Shown here: positions 1-5,376 of the stretch, in pieces
How positions within the stretch are numbered: position 1 is the first letter of the stretch
How the letters are laid out: the number at the start of each line of letters is the position of its first letter
From: Bacillota bacterium
GTDB lineage: Bacteria; Bacillota_A; Clostridia; Clostridiales; Clostridiaceae
Assembly: GCA_021780795.1 (NCBI GenBank)
Contig: JAJXYA010000500.1
Location: forward strand, 1-5,376
DNA length: 5,376 nucleotides
Reading direction: 5' to 3'
Made by a program: the position numbers and the translations under genes
Notes under the pieces: model-generated
The model's input: only the letters and a program-made list of their open reading frames with translations
Databases searched by the model: none
Told to the model about the DNA's origin: nothing

Positions 1-31
1 AAAACGCACTAGATTGGGTTACATAAATTAT

Positions 32-57
32 TTGTATTATTGATAAAAATATATTAT
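32..57 (+). promoter_or_regulatory. Weak candidate promoter for asnS
   Basis: TTGTAT (32-37) resembles a -35 box and TATTAT (52-57) matches the -10 consensus at five of six positions. The spacer is only 14 bases, shorter than the usual 16-18, so this is a weak call in a very AT-rich stretch. Another pair, TTGGGT (14-19) and TATTAT (35-40), has a 15-base spacer and is no better. The real promoter may lie left of the window. Confidence 0.2.
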
Positions 58-60
58 GTA

Positions 61-102
61 CTTCAGCTTCTTATCGCAGAAGAGGTTGAAAGGTTTTCTT
101 CT
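61..102 (+). promoter_or_regulatory. asnS leader with mutually exclusive small hairpins
   Basis: In the untranslated leader, CTTCT (67-71) can pair with AGAAG (78-82) across the loop TATCGC, supported by a second short helix, TTCA (62-65) with TGAA (87-90). The same AGAAG, extended to AGAAGA (78-83), can instead pair with TCTTCT (97-102). The two folds exclude each other, as expected of a simple switch. The stems are short and could be chance. No T-box hallmark (conserved AGGGTGG...ACC bulge plus terminator) is visible, and there is no T-tract terminator before the asnS ribosome binding site at 119-125. Confidence 0.2.
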
Positions 103-131
103 CATAATTAGTATAAAAGAGGAGGACTTAT

Positions 132-1523
132 ATGGATTACGTATTGCTTAGAAAGCTATTTAAAGAAACTGAGAAATTTAAAGAGAAGGAAATTAAGATT
201 TCTGGTTGGGTAAGAACAGTTAGAGCTTCTAATGCTTTTGGATTTATAGAAGTTAATGATGGAAGTTTTTTTAAAAATGTTCAAGTCGTTTTTGATAGTA
301 ATTTGGAAAATTTTAAGGAGCTTTCTAAAATAACTATAAGCTCATCTATAACTGTAGAAGGGAAGTTAGTTTTAACGCCAAGTGCTAAACAAGCTTTTGA
401 AATTAGTGCTACTAAAATAACAATTGAAGGAAATTCAAATATCGATTATCCCCTTCAAAAGAAGAGACACTCCTTAGAGTTTTTAAGGACAATTGCACAT
501 TTAAGACCTAGAAGTAATACCTTTTCAGCAGTATTTAGAGTTAGATCCTTAGCAGCCTTTGCTATACATAAATTTTTTCAAGACAAAGACTTTGTATATA
601 CACATACACCTATTATAACAGGAAGCGATTGTGAAGGCGCAGGAGAAATGTTTAGATTAACTACTCTAGACATGAAAAATATACCATTAGACGAAGAAGG
701 TAAAATAGACTACAGCAAGGATTTTTTTGGAAAAGAAACTAATCTTACAGTTAGTGGTCAGCTTTCAGCAGAAAGTTTTGCATTAGCTTTTAGAAATGTA
801 TATACCTTTGGACCGACCTTTAGAGCAGAGAACTCTAATACAGCACGTCATGCAGCAGAATTTTGGATGATTGAGCCAGAAATTGCTTTTGCTGATTTAG
901 AAGATGATATGGAACTTGCTGAAGAAATGGTAAAGTACGTGATCAACTATGTTTTAGAGAATGCACCAGAAGAAATGGAATTTTTCAATAGCTTTATTGA
1001 TAAAGAGTTGTTAAATAGATTAAATAACGTAGTAAATTCAGATTTTGCAAGGATAACATATACAGAAGCGGTGGATACACTTATAAAGTGTGGTGAGAAG
1101 TTTGAATATCCAGTAAAATGGGGAGTAGATCTTCAAACGGAACATGAGAGATATTTAACAGAAAAAATATTTAAGAAACCAGTATTTGTTACAGATTACC
1201 CTAAAGAAATCAAGGCGTTCTACATGCGACTTAATGATGATGGAAAAACTGTTGCGGCTACAGACCTTTTAGTTCCTGGTGTAGGAGAAATAATAGGTGG
1301 TAGTCAAAGAGAAGAAAGACTTAAAGTTTTAGAAAATAGAATGAATGAGTTAGGACTAAATAAGGAAGACTACTGGTGGTATTTAGAATTAAGGAAGTAT
1401 GGAGAAACAAAACATGCTGGTTTTGGACTTGGATTTGAAAGAATAATTATGTATATAACAGGGGTATCTAATATCAGGGATGTAATACCCTTTCCAAGAA
1501 CTACAGGCTCAGCAGAGTTTTAG
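132..1523 (+). CDS. asnS: Asparaginyl-tRNA synthetase
   Basis: Cytoplasmic class IIb aminoacyl-tRNA synthetase that attaches asparagine to tRNA-Asn using ATP. At 463 residues it has the normal length and is complete. The N-terminal OB-fold anticodon-binding domain covers roughly residues 20-100 (ISGWVRTVR near 23-31). The catalytic domain follows: motif 1 around 154-163 with its proline at 160, motif 2 as FRAE (230-233) and RHAAEF (239-244) followed by the MIEPE stretch, and motif 3 as GFGLGFER (430-437). The C-terminus ends in the family-typical [11 protein letters not shown]. The RHxAEF and MIEPE forms fit AsnRS better than AspRS. The ATG start lies 6 bases after a strong GAGGAGG site (119-125). 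The gene converges on proB and stops one base before their shared terminator. Identification comes from family knowledge of these motifs and is firm. Confidence 0.97.
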   Translation: MDYVLLRKLFKETEKFKEKEIKISGWVRTVRASNAFGFIEVNDGSFFKNVQVVFDSNLENFKELSKITISSSITVEGKLVLTPSAKQAFEISATKITIEGNSNIDYPLQKKRHSLEFLRTIAHLRPRSNTFSAVFRVRSLAAFAIHKFFQDKDFVYTHTPIITGSDCEGAGEMFRLTTLDMKNIPLDEEGKIDYSKDFFGKETNLTVSGQLSAESFALAFRNVYTFGPTFRAENSNTARHAAEFWMIEPEIAFADLEDDMELAEEMVKYVINYVLENAPEEMEFFNSFIDKELLNRLNNVVNSDFARITYTEAVDTLIKCGEKFEYPVKWGVDLQTEHERYLTEKIFKKPVFVTDYPKEIKAFYMRLNDDGKTVAATDLLVPGVGEIIGGSQREERLKVLENRMNELGLNKEDYWWYLELRKYGETKHAGFGLGFERIIMYITGVSNIRDVIPFPRTTGSAEF

Positions 1524-1524
1524 T

Positions 1525-1572
1525 GCACAAAAAAAATTAAGAATGAATTTTTCATTCTTAATTTTTTTGTGC
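1525..1572. terminator. Bidirectional rho-independent terminator between asnS and proB
   Basis: A nearly perfect inverted repeat: left arm 1525-1547 (GCAC, eight A, then TTAAGAATGAA), loop TTT (1548-1550), right arm 1551-1572 (TTCATTCTTAA, seven T, then GTGC). The only flaw is one extra A in the left arm. In either direction the GAATGAA/TTCATTC core is followed by TTAA and a run of seven or eight T, so it can end both asnS transcripts (+) and proB transcripts (-). The left arm starts one base after the asnS stop. The right arm overlaps the proB stop and its last four codons (Ala-Gln-Lys-Asn). Confidence 0.93.
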
Positions 1573-2361
1573 TAAAAAAAGGGTTCCCATTTCTTTTCCA
1601 GATATAATATCTTTTATAATATTTTCAGAAGCACCATTAGCTATGACCATTGAAACGCCAGCGTCAACTGCTATTTTTGCAGCTTTTATTTTAGTATTCA
1701 TGCCGCCAGTTCCAAGCTTTGAACCTGCATCACCAGCACAATCTTCTATATCTTCAGTTATTTCTTTAACTAAAGAGGTAAGCTTAGCATTTGGATTTTT
1801 TCTTGGGTCACAGTCATATAAACCATCGATATCTGAAAGAAGAATGAGTAAATCAGCATCAACTAATTTGGCAACTAAAGCAGATAAAGTATCATTGTCA
1901 CCAAATTTTATTTCATGGGTAGCAATTGCATCATTTTCATTAACAATGGGAATAACCCCCTGTCTTAAAAGCTCATTAAAGGTATTATGAGCATTGGAAT
2001 ATCTAACCTTATGATTTATGTCATCTTTAGTTAAAAGAATTTGAGCTATAATTTGACCATATTCAGAGAAAAACTTTTCATATATGTGAAGGAGTAATCC
2101 TTGACCAATTGCTGCCGCTGCTTGCTTTTCAGGAATAGTTTTAGGACTTTTCTTTAAGGCTAATTTTGTAGCACCAACACCTATGGCACCGGAAGTTACA
2201 AGTATAACTTCTTTGTTTTGATTATGTAGGTCTGATAGCTGTCTAGCTATTTTTTCTATTCTTTCAAAGTTTAAAAGCCCGCTTTCGTGAGTAAGGGTAG
2301 AAGTTCCAACCTTTACGACTATTCTTTTTGCGTTTTCAAAATATTTGCTTCGAGTATTCAT
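1558..2361 (-). CDS. proB: Glutamate 5-kinase, short form without PUA domain
   Basis: Catalyses the first step of proline synthesis, L-glutamate plus ATP to L-glutamyl 5-phosphate, in the cytoplasm. The 267 residues form only the amino acid kinase fold. Visible motifs are [10 protein letters not shown] (15-24, Lys17), VTSGAIGVG (55-63, Ser57), NEND (141-144, Asp144), FGDND (153-157, Asn156), LLSDIDGLY (174-182) and KLGTGGM (215-221). Lys17, Ser57, Asp144 and Asn156 align at a constant offset of seven with E. coli Lys10, Ser50, Asp137 and Asn149, so the active site looks intact. E. coli ProB is about 367 residues because of a C-terminal PUA domain. Short forms like this one are known in Firmicutes, and the clean terminator right after the stop argues against recent truncation. 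The ATG follows an AAAGGGG site (2370-2376 on the - strand) by 8 bases. proA, usually next to proB, is absent here, and proC lies divergently upstream. Confidence 0.95.
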   Translation of the reverse strand: MNTRSKYFENAKRIVVKVGTSTLTHESGLLNFERIEKIARQLSDLHNQNKEVILVTSGAIGVGATKLALKKSPKTIPEKQAAAAIGQGLLLHIYEKFFSEYGQIIAQILLTKDDINHKVRYSNAHNTFNELLRQGVIPIVNENDAIATHEIKFGDNDTLSALVAKLVDADLLILLSDIDGLYDCDPRKNPNAKLTSLVKEITEDIEDCAGDAGSKLGTGGMNTKIKAAKIAVDAGVSMVIANGASENIIKDIISGKEMGTLFLAQKN

Positions 2362-2397
2362 TTGATAATCCCCTTTAATAATATGTACAAATCCACT

Positions 2398-2403
2398 ATT
2401 ATA
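2398..2403 (-). promoter_or_regulatory. Candidate -10 box for proB
   Basis: The - strand reads TATAAT exactly at 2403-2398. Transcription starting about 7 bases downstream would give a leader of about 30 bases before the proB ATG at 2361, a sensible distance. No good -35 is seen 16-18 bases upstream; TTGACC on the - strand (2440-2435) is 31 bases away, too far to pair with it. In this AT-rich gap TATAAT also arises by chance. Confidence 0.3.
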
Positions 2404-2419
2404 TTACATAAAATAAGTA

Positions 2420-2425
2420 TATAAT
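2420..2425 (+). promoter_or_regulatory. Candidate -10 box for proC
   Basis: TATAAT is present exactly on the + strand in the divergent proB-proC gap. It would give a proC leader of roughly 90 bases. The bases 17 upstream (TATTAT, 2397-2402) are a poor -35 and overlap the proposed proB -10, so at most one of the two calls may be right. Low confidence because of base composition. Confidence 0.2.
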
Positions 2426-2484
2426 TAATAACAAGGTCAATTATATCATAATATAAATAATTTTCAATTTTTATAAGATACATA

Positions 2485-2503
2485 TTGTTAGCTATGCTAA
2501 TAA
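2485..2503 (+). promoter_or_regulatory. Inverted repeat / hairpin just upstream of the proC ribosome binding site
   Basis: TTAGC-TAT-GCTAA (2488-2500) is a perfect 5-bp inverted repeat. As RNA it extends to an 8-bp stem (2485-2492 with 2496-2503, including one G-U pair) around a 3-base loop. It ends 7 bases before the GAGGAGG site (2511-2517). It could be a protein-binding site or a leader hairpin modulating proC translation. It lacks a following T-tract, so it is not a terminator. Confidence 0.3.
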
Positions 2504-2524
2504 GTTTATAGAGGAGGAATTTTC

Positions 2525-3325
2525 TTGAGTAAAAATTTAGGTTTTATCGGTTGTGGAAATATGGGAAAGGCTATGATAGGTGGAATAGTTAATTCTAAAC
2601 TGTATGATCCTAATAATGTAATGGTTAGTGATCCATCAGATAGTTCCCTAAAAGAAGTTCAGGAAAAATACGGAATTAGGACTACAACTGATAATTTACA
2701 GGTTGTAAATTTTGCAGATATTATTATACTTTCTGTGAAACCCAATATTATAATGTCTGTTATTGAAAAAATAAAGGATTTTATTAAGCCTAGTACAGTA
2801 ATAATTTCTATAGCTGCAGGTCAAAAGCTTGAGAAACTATCAGTAAGTTTCAAAAATGAGGTGAAGCTTGTAAGAGTTATGCCAAACACGCCTGCATTAG
2901 TTAATGAAGGTATGAGTGCTATTTCAATAAATGAAAATGTATGTGACGAGGAATTAGAAGAAGTAGTAAAAATTTTTAATTCCTTTGGTAAGGCTGAAGT
3001 TATAGATGAAAAATTAATGGATGCAGTAACAGCAGTAAGCGGATCTTCACCAGCATATGTTTATATGTTTATAGAAGCTATGGCTGACGGTGCTGTACTT
3101 CAAGGTATGCCAAGGGATAAAGCATATAAGTTTGCAGCCCAAGCAGTACTTGGCTCAGCAAAGATGGTGTTAGAAACCGGCAAACACCCAGGCAAGCTTA
3201 AGGATGAAGTTTCATCACCAGGCGGCACAACAATTGAAGCAGTATATTCTTTGGAAAAAAACAATTTCAGGGGAACTGTTATTGAAGCTATAAATGTTTG
3301 TACAGATAAATCAAAGAATATGTAA
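2525..3325 (+). CDS. proC: Pyrroline-5-carboxylate reductase
   Basis: Cytoplasmic enzyme of the last step of proline synthesis: reduces 1-pyrroline-5-carboxylate to L-proline with NAD(P)H. At 266 residues it is full length. The N-terminal Rossmann nucleotide-binding motif is GFIGCGNMG (6-14). Further family hallmarks are SVKP (70-73), VMPNTPA (118-124), VSGSSPAYVY (171-180) and the P5CR signature region around HPGKLKDEVSSPGGTTIEAV (221-240). The C-terminus (INVCTDKSK) also fits the family. The start is TTG, 7 bases after a strong GAGGAGG (2511-2517). No ATG upstream in frame has such a site, and starting at TTG places the beta-strand before the glycine motif as expected. The stop is 17 bases before murI, so the two are probably co-transcribed. 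Proline made from arginine or ornithine could also use this enzyme, so it need not work only with ProB. Confidence 0.97.
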   Translation: MSKNLGFIGCGNMGKAMIGGIVNSKLYDPNNVMVSDPSDSSLKEVQEKYGIRTTTDNLQVVNFADIIILSVKPNIIMSVIEKIKDFIKPSTVIISIAAGQKLEKLSVSFKNEVKLVRVMPNTPALVNEGMSAISINENVCDEELEEVVKIFNSFGKAEVIDEKLMDAVTAVSGSSPAYVYMFIEAMADGAVLQGMPRDKAYKFAAQAVLGSAKMVLETGKHPGKLKDEVSSPGGTTIEAVYSLEKNNFRGTVIEAINVCTDKSKNM

Positions 3326-3342
3326 AATCCTGAGGTGGTAAT

Positions 3343-4104
3343 GTGGAAATAAATGATAGACCTATTGGCTTTTTTGATTCTGGAGTAGGTGGTATAAGTG
3401 TTCTACGTGAAGCAGTAAAGGTTCTTAAAAGTGAGGATTTTATATATTTTGGAGATTCTAAAAATGCACCTTATGGAACAAAAAGTTATGAAGAAATTCA
3501 AAACCTTACCCTTAAAGCTGCACAATTTTTGGTAGGTAAAAATGTTAAGGCAATAGTCGTTGCTTGTAATACAGCTACCAGCGTTGCTATTAAGGAACTA
3601 AGACAAAAATACAAAGGAATACCGATAATCGGTATAGAGCCGGCTATAAAGCCAGCGGTAGAACAAAATAAAGGTGGCAAAATAGTAATAATGGCAACTC
3701 CAATGACCTTGGCAGAACAGAAGTTTAATAGATTAATGAATAAATATATCGATAAAGCAGAATTCGTTCCAATTGCGTGTCCACAACTAGTTCAATTTGT
3801 AGAGAGTGGAAAACTTAGTGGTAAAGAAGTAGATGATTATTTAAAAGAAAAATTAAGCGAAGCAAACGGAAAAATAGGAGCAGTAGTTCTTGGCTGCACT
3901 CATTACCCTTTTGTAAGAGAAGCAGTGCAAAACATTGCAAGAGATGCCTTTGTTATAGACGGAAGTTTAGGTACTGTTAATCAGTTAAAAAGACAATTAG
4001 GTTTAAAAAATATGCTTAAAGACAATAATAAAGATGGAGAAATAGTAATATATAATTCTTTAAAAACAAAAGAAAAATTGAGTTATAAATTGCTAAACCT
4101 ATAA
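3343..4104 (+). CDS. murI: Glutamate racemase
   Basis: Interconverts L- and D-glutamate in the cytoplasm, supplying D-glutamate for the peptidoglycan stem peptide; no cofactor is needed. The 253 residues match the usual length (about 250-270). The two catalytic cysteines are both present, Cys75 in VACNTAT and Cys185 in GCTHYP, together with Asp12 in FFDSGVGG, the PYGT substrate loop (43-46), Glu99 in GIEPA and His187. These favour glutamate over aspartate racemase. The usual GTxGT-like stretch reads ATPMT (118-122). The start is GTG, preceded by TGAGGTGG (3331-3338), whose GAGG part lies 7 bases upstream. An ATG two bases earlier is in another frame. It follows proC after 17 bases, suggesting one operon with no promoter of its own. 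No convincing terminator follows. Confidence 0.96.
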   Translation: MEINDRPIGFFDSGVGGISVLREAVKVLKSEDFIYFGDSKNAPYGTKSYEEIQNLTLKAAQFLVGKNVKAIVVACNTATSVAIKELRQKYKGIPIIGIEPAIKPAVEQNKGGKIVIMATPMTLAEQKFNRLMNKYIDKAEFVPIACPQLVQFVESGKLSGKEVDDYLKEKLSEANGKIGAVVLGCTHYPFVREAVQNIARDAFVIDGSLGTVNQLKRQLGLKNMLKDNNKDGEIVIYNSLKTKEKLSYKLLNL

Positions 4105-4120
4105 AAATATATGCTAATTA

Positions 4121-4159
4121 ATACTTATTATTTTGTAAAAATTATTGTATAATAAGTAT
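4121..4159. repeat. AT-only 11-bp inverted repeat overlapping the ppiB promoter
   Basis: ATACTTATTAT (4121-4131) and ATAATAAGTAT (4149-4159) are exact reverse complements separated by 17 bases. The left arm lies just upstream of the candidate -35 and the right arm covers parts of both -10-like hexamers. It resembles an operator more than a terminator: each arm has a single G or C, the loop is long, and no T-run follows. Chance is possible given the base composition, though an 11-base exact match is notable within 40 bases. Confidence 0.45.
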
Positions 4160-4162
4160 AAT
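4133..4162 (+). promoter_or_regulatory. Probable promoter of ppiB operon
   Basis: TTGTAA (4133-4138) as -35, an 18-base spacer, and a perfect TATAAT (4157-4162) as -10. Transcription would start near 4169, giving a leader of about 16 bases that contains the AAAGGAGAG ribosome binding site (4171-4179). A second TATAAT lies 9 bases upstream (4148-4153), part of an imperfect tandem 9-base repeat (GTATAATAA then GTATAATAT). It has no well-placed -35. This is the best promoter in the window. Confidence 0.55.
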
Positions 4163-4184
4163 ATGATATTAAAGGAGAGTTTTT

Positions 4185-4700
4185 ATGAACCCAATAGTTA
4201 CAATAAAAATGAAAAACGGAGAAATAATGAAGGCTGAATTATATCCAGATAAAGCTCCGAATACAGTTAATAATTTTATAAGCCTTATAAATAATAAATT
4301 TTATGATGGACTAATATTTCATAGAGTAATCAAAGGATTTATGATTCAAGGAGGATGCCCAGAAGGGACAGGAACAGGAAACCCTGGATATTCTATAAAA
4401 GGTGAATTTAAAAGAAACGGTGTAGATAATGATTTAAAACATACTTTAGGTGTTTTATCGATGGCTAGAGCTATGAATTTTGATTCTGCAGGAAGCCAAT
4501 TTTTCATAATGGTAGCAGATGCACCTCATCTTGATGACCAATATGCAGCATTTGGTAAAGTAGTGGAAGGTATAGAAGTTGCATTAAATATAGCAGAAGA
4601 AAAAACAGATTATAACGATAGACCAATGGAAGAGCAATTAATCGAAAGCGTTACAGTGGATACTTTTGGAGAAGAGTACAGCGAACCTGTAAAAATGTAA
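4185..4700 (+). CDS. ppiB: Cyclophilin-type peptidyl-prolyl cis-trans isomerase
   Basis: Catalyses cis-trans isomerisation of peptide bonds before proline and helps protein folding. At 171 residues it is one cyclophilin domain with no signal peptide or lipobox, so it should be cytoplasmic. The core motif FHRVIKGFMIQGG spans 45-57, holding Arg47, Phe52 and Gln55, which correspond to Arg55, Phe60 and Gln63 of human cyclophilin A. SMAR (92-95) and SQFFI (104-108) supply further pocket residues. Just before LDDQYAAFGKV the residue is His115, where human cyclophilin A has Trp121; this is common in bacterial members and associated with weaker cyclosporin binding. The ATG sits downstream of AAAGGAGAG (4171-4179). 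It probably heads an operon with the two genes that follow; the next start is 30 bases after its stop. The exact symbol (ppiB versus another cyclophilin paralogue) is less certain than the family. Confidence 0.93.
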   Translation: MNPIVTIKMKNGEIMKAELYPDKAPNTVNNFISLINNKFYDGLIFHRVIKGFMIQGGCPEGTGTGNPGYSIKGEFKRNGVDNDLKHTLGVLSMARAMNFDSAGSQFFIMVADAPHLDDQYAAFGKVVEGIEVALNIAEEKTDYNDRPMEEQLIESVTVDTFGEEYSEPVKM

Positions 4701-4717
4701 TATACTTTAAACTGGGT

Positions 4718-4726
4718 GGGGGTGAT
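4718..4726 (+). promoter_or_regulatory. Extended ribosome binding site that fixes the DUF3783 gene start
   Basis: GGGGGTGAT fits the 16S-complementary GGAGGTGAT at eight of nine positions, and the exception (G for A) can still wobble-pair. It lies within an unusually G-rich run for this sequence (4714-4724). It is correctly spaced, 8 bases from the end of the G-run to ATG at 4731, whereas the in-frame GTG codons at 4716 and 4722 and ATG at 4725 lie inside or touching it and are unlikely starts. Confidence 0.75.
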
Positions 4727-4730
4727 GCAA

Positions 4731-5111
4731 ATGGTACTTAGTAATAATAAATTAGTAATGCTCTATGGTTTTGAGGAGAATGAAATTGAAAAGATAAATG
4801 AAATTTCAGAAAAACATAATTTACCTAAGAATAAAATAATAGATAACCGATTAGCTAATATGAAAATTGAAAGTATAATTAAAGGAATAAATTTAGCTAC
4901 AGAAAATGCAAAGATAGTAAAAGAAAAGGTTGTATTATTCAATAATTTAGAAGATAGTGAGCTAGAAAGCTGCATTAAGTTTTTTAAAAGTGAAATAACT
5001 GACAATATAATTTTTGCTGTTGTCACTAAGACTTCGATTAATTGGACGTTTACAGAACTTTTAGAACATTTATTAGAAGAAAGGAAGTTTAATAACAAAC
5101 GCAGAAGGTAA
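4731..5111 (+). CDS. DUF3783 domain-containing protein of unknown function
   Basis: A soluble protein of 126 residues from the ATG at 4731; the open frame extends back to GTG at 4716, but those codons form the ribosome binding site. The C-terminal half (about residues 65-117), with VVLFNNLEDSEL, the strand IIFAVVT and then INWTFTELLEHLLEE, resembles the small Firmicutes domain DUF3783 as I remember it. The match rests on memory, not a search. The N-terminal part (LVMLYGFEENEIEKI, then mixed helix and strand) looks like a second alpha/beta unit that may mirror the C-terminal one: strand, 'F..nE.e.i' helix. The tail is basic (KFNNKRRR). There is no signal peptide or membrane segment. It sits 30 bases after ppiB, and its stop overlaps the earliest possible start of the HTH gene, so the three are likely co-transcribed. 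Function is not known; a role in sensing or binding a partner of the HTH protein would be speculation. Confidence 0.75.
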   Translation: MVLSNNKLVMLYGFEENEIEKINEISEKHNLPKNKIIDNRLANMKIESIIKGINLATENAKIVKEKVVLFNNLEDSELESCIKFFKSEITDNIIFAVVTKTSINWTFTELLEHLLEERKFNNKRRR

Positions 5112-5113
5112 TG

Positions 5114-5376
5114 ATGGCTATGAATAGAATTGGAGAAAGAATCAAACAGTTAAGGCTTGAAGCTAACATGACTCAAAAAGCATTAGCAAAGAAACTTGGA
5201 GTTGCTGAAAGCTTTATTAATGAAATTGAGACAGGAAGAAAAGTTGTAAATGAAAGCTTAATAAATAGAATGACTAAAGTGTTTGGAAAAGATGTAGATA
5301 ATAATTCCTATAGTGAAGACATTAAAGAAATTAAAGAACCAATCTACGAAAATCAAAGAAGAAACAATACACAAAA
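5114..5376 (+). CDS. Xre-family helix-turn-helix protein, 3' end beyond window
   Basis: The reading frame stays open from 5111 to the right edge, so only about 87 N-terminal residues are visible. Counting from the Met at 5120, residues 3-57 form a lambda-repressor/Xre HTH domain: IGERIKQLRLEANMTQKALA, the turn around KKLGV, the recognition helix AESFINEIETGRK, then a closing helix ending at VFGK. A polar, charged linker follows (DVDNNSYSEDIKEIKEPIYENQ), implying another domain beyond the edge. Some clostridial homologues that I recall carry a LexA/S24-like sensor part there, but that is inference. Possible starts are ATG at 5111 (overlapping the previous stop as TAATG), 5114 and 5120. AGAAGG (5103-5108) best fits 5114, though 5120 is almost as good. 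The overlap suggests translational coupling. It may regulate its own operon. Confidence 0.85.
   Translation, partial: MAMNRIGERIKQLRLEANMTQKALAKKLGVAESFINEIETGRKVVNESLINRMTKVFGKDVDNNSYSEDIKEIKEPIYENQRRNNTQ

Noticed and set aside
3..26. Short open tail reading NALDWVT then stop, possibly the end of an upstream gene
   Set aside because: Only seven codons are visible, and the other two + strand frames also close within 43 bases. Nothing shows which, if any, is coding.
1643..1990. 115-codon open frame on the + strand inside proB
   Set aside because: It lies opposite the conserved ProB catalytic core, has no ribosome binding site of note and no recognisable domain; it is an antisense shadow.
3498..3680. 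60-codon open frame on the - strand inside murI
   Set aside because: Antisense to the conserved cysteine motif region of MurI, with no independent evidence of being coding.
4121..4159. The AT-only inverted repeat as a rho-independent terminator for murI
   Set aside because: No GC-rich stem, a 17-base loop and no T-run after either arm; the overlap with a promoter fits an operator better.
4716..4730. GTG at 4716 or ATG at 4725 as start of the DUF3783 gene
   Set aside because: These codons lie in or against the G-rich ribosome binding site itself; ATG at 4731 is correctly spaced from it.
4763..5098. 111-codon open frame on the - strand inside the DUF3783 gene
   Set aside because: It is hydrophobic and serine-rich, as expected from reading AT-rich lysine/glutamate codons backwards. 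The + strand frame has the better ribosome binding site and a recognisable domain.

Overview
The window is an ordinary-looking piece of a low-GC Firmicutes chromosome, most likely Clostridium sensu stricto or a close relative. I infer this from the strongly AT-rich codon use, the strong GGAGG-type ribosome binding sites, the use of TTG and GTG starts, and the clostridial flavour of the proteins (short ProB, DUF3783 protein, 463-residue AsnRS). I cannot name the species. There are seven genes, six complete and one cut by the right edge. I see no mobile element, CRISPR array, tRNA or rRNA.

Layout from left to right. Positions 1-131 are a non-coding leader with weak promoter-like sequence and a small set of competing hairpins. 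asnS (asparaginyl-tRNA synthetase, + strand) follows at 132-1523. It converges on proB (glutamate 5-kinase, - strand, 1558-2361), and the two share one long, nearly perfect bidirectional terminator whose right arm is also the last codons of proB. A 163-base AT-rich divergent region (2362-2524) separates proB from proC (pyrroline-5-carboxylate reductase, + strand, TTG start). proC is followed after 17 bases by murI (glutamate racemase, GTG start), probably in one operon. An 80-base gap (4105-4184) holds a good promoter with two -10-like hexamers inside an 11-bp AT-only inverted repeat. It precedes ppiB (cytoplasmic cyclophilin), a DUF3783 protein and an Xre-type helix-turn-helix protein, which form a second probable operon.

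Functionally, three of the genes centre on glutamate. ProB phosphorylates L-glutamate as the first step of proline synthesis, ProC does the last step, and MurI converts L-glutamate to D-glutamate for peptidoglycan. The middle enzyme of proline synthesis, ProA, is not in the window. AsnRS serves translation. The ppiB-DUF3783-HTH group has no established joint role.

I did not find a convincing new biological system. The points most worth a second look are the AT-only palindrome over the ppiB promoter, the tightly coupled DUF3783/HTH pair, and the terminator doubling as proB coding sequence.
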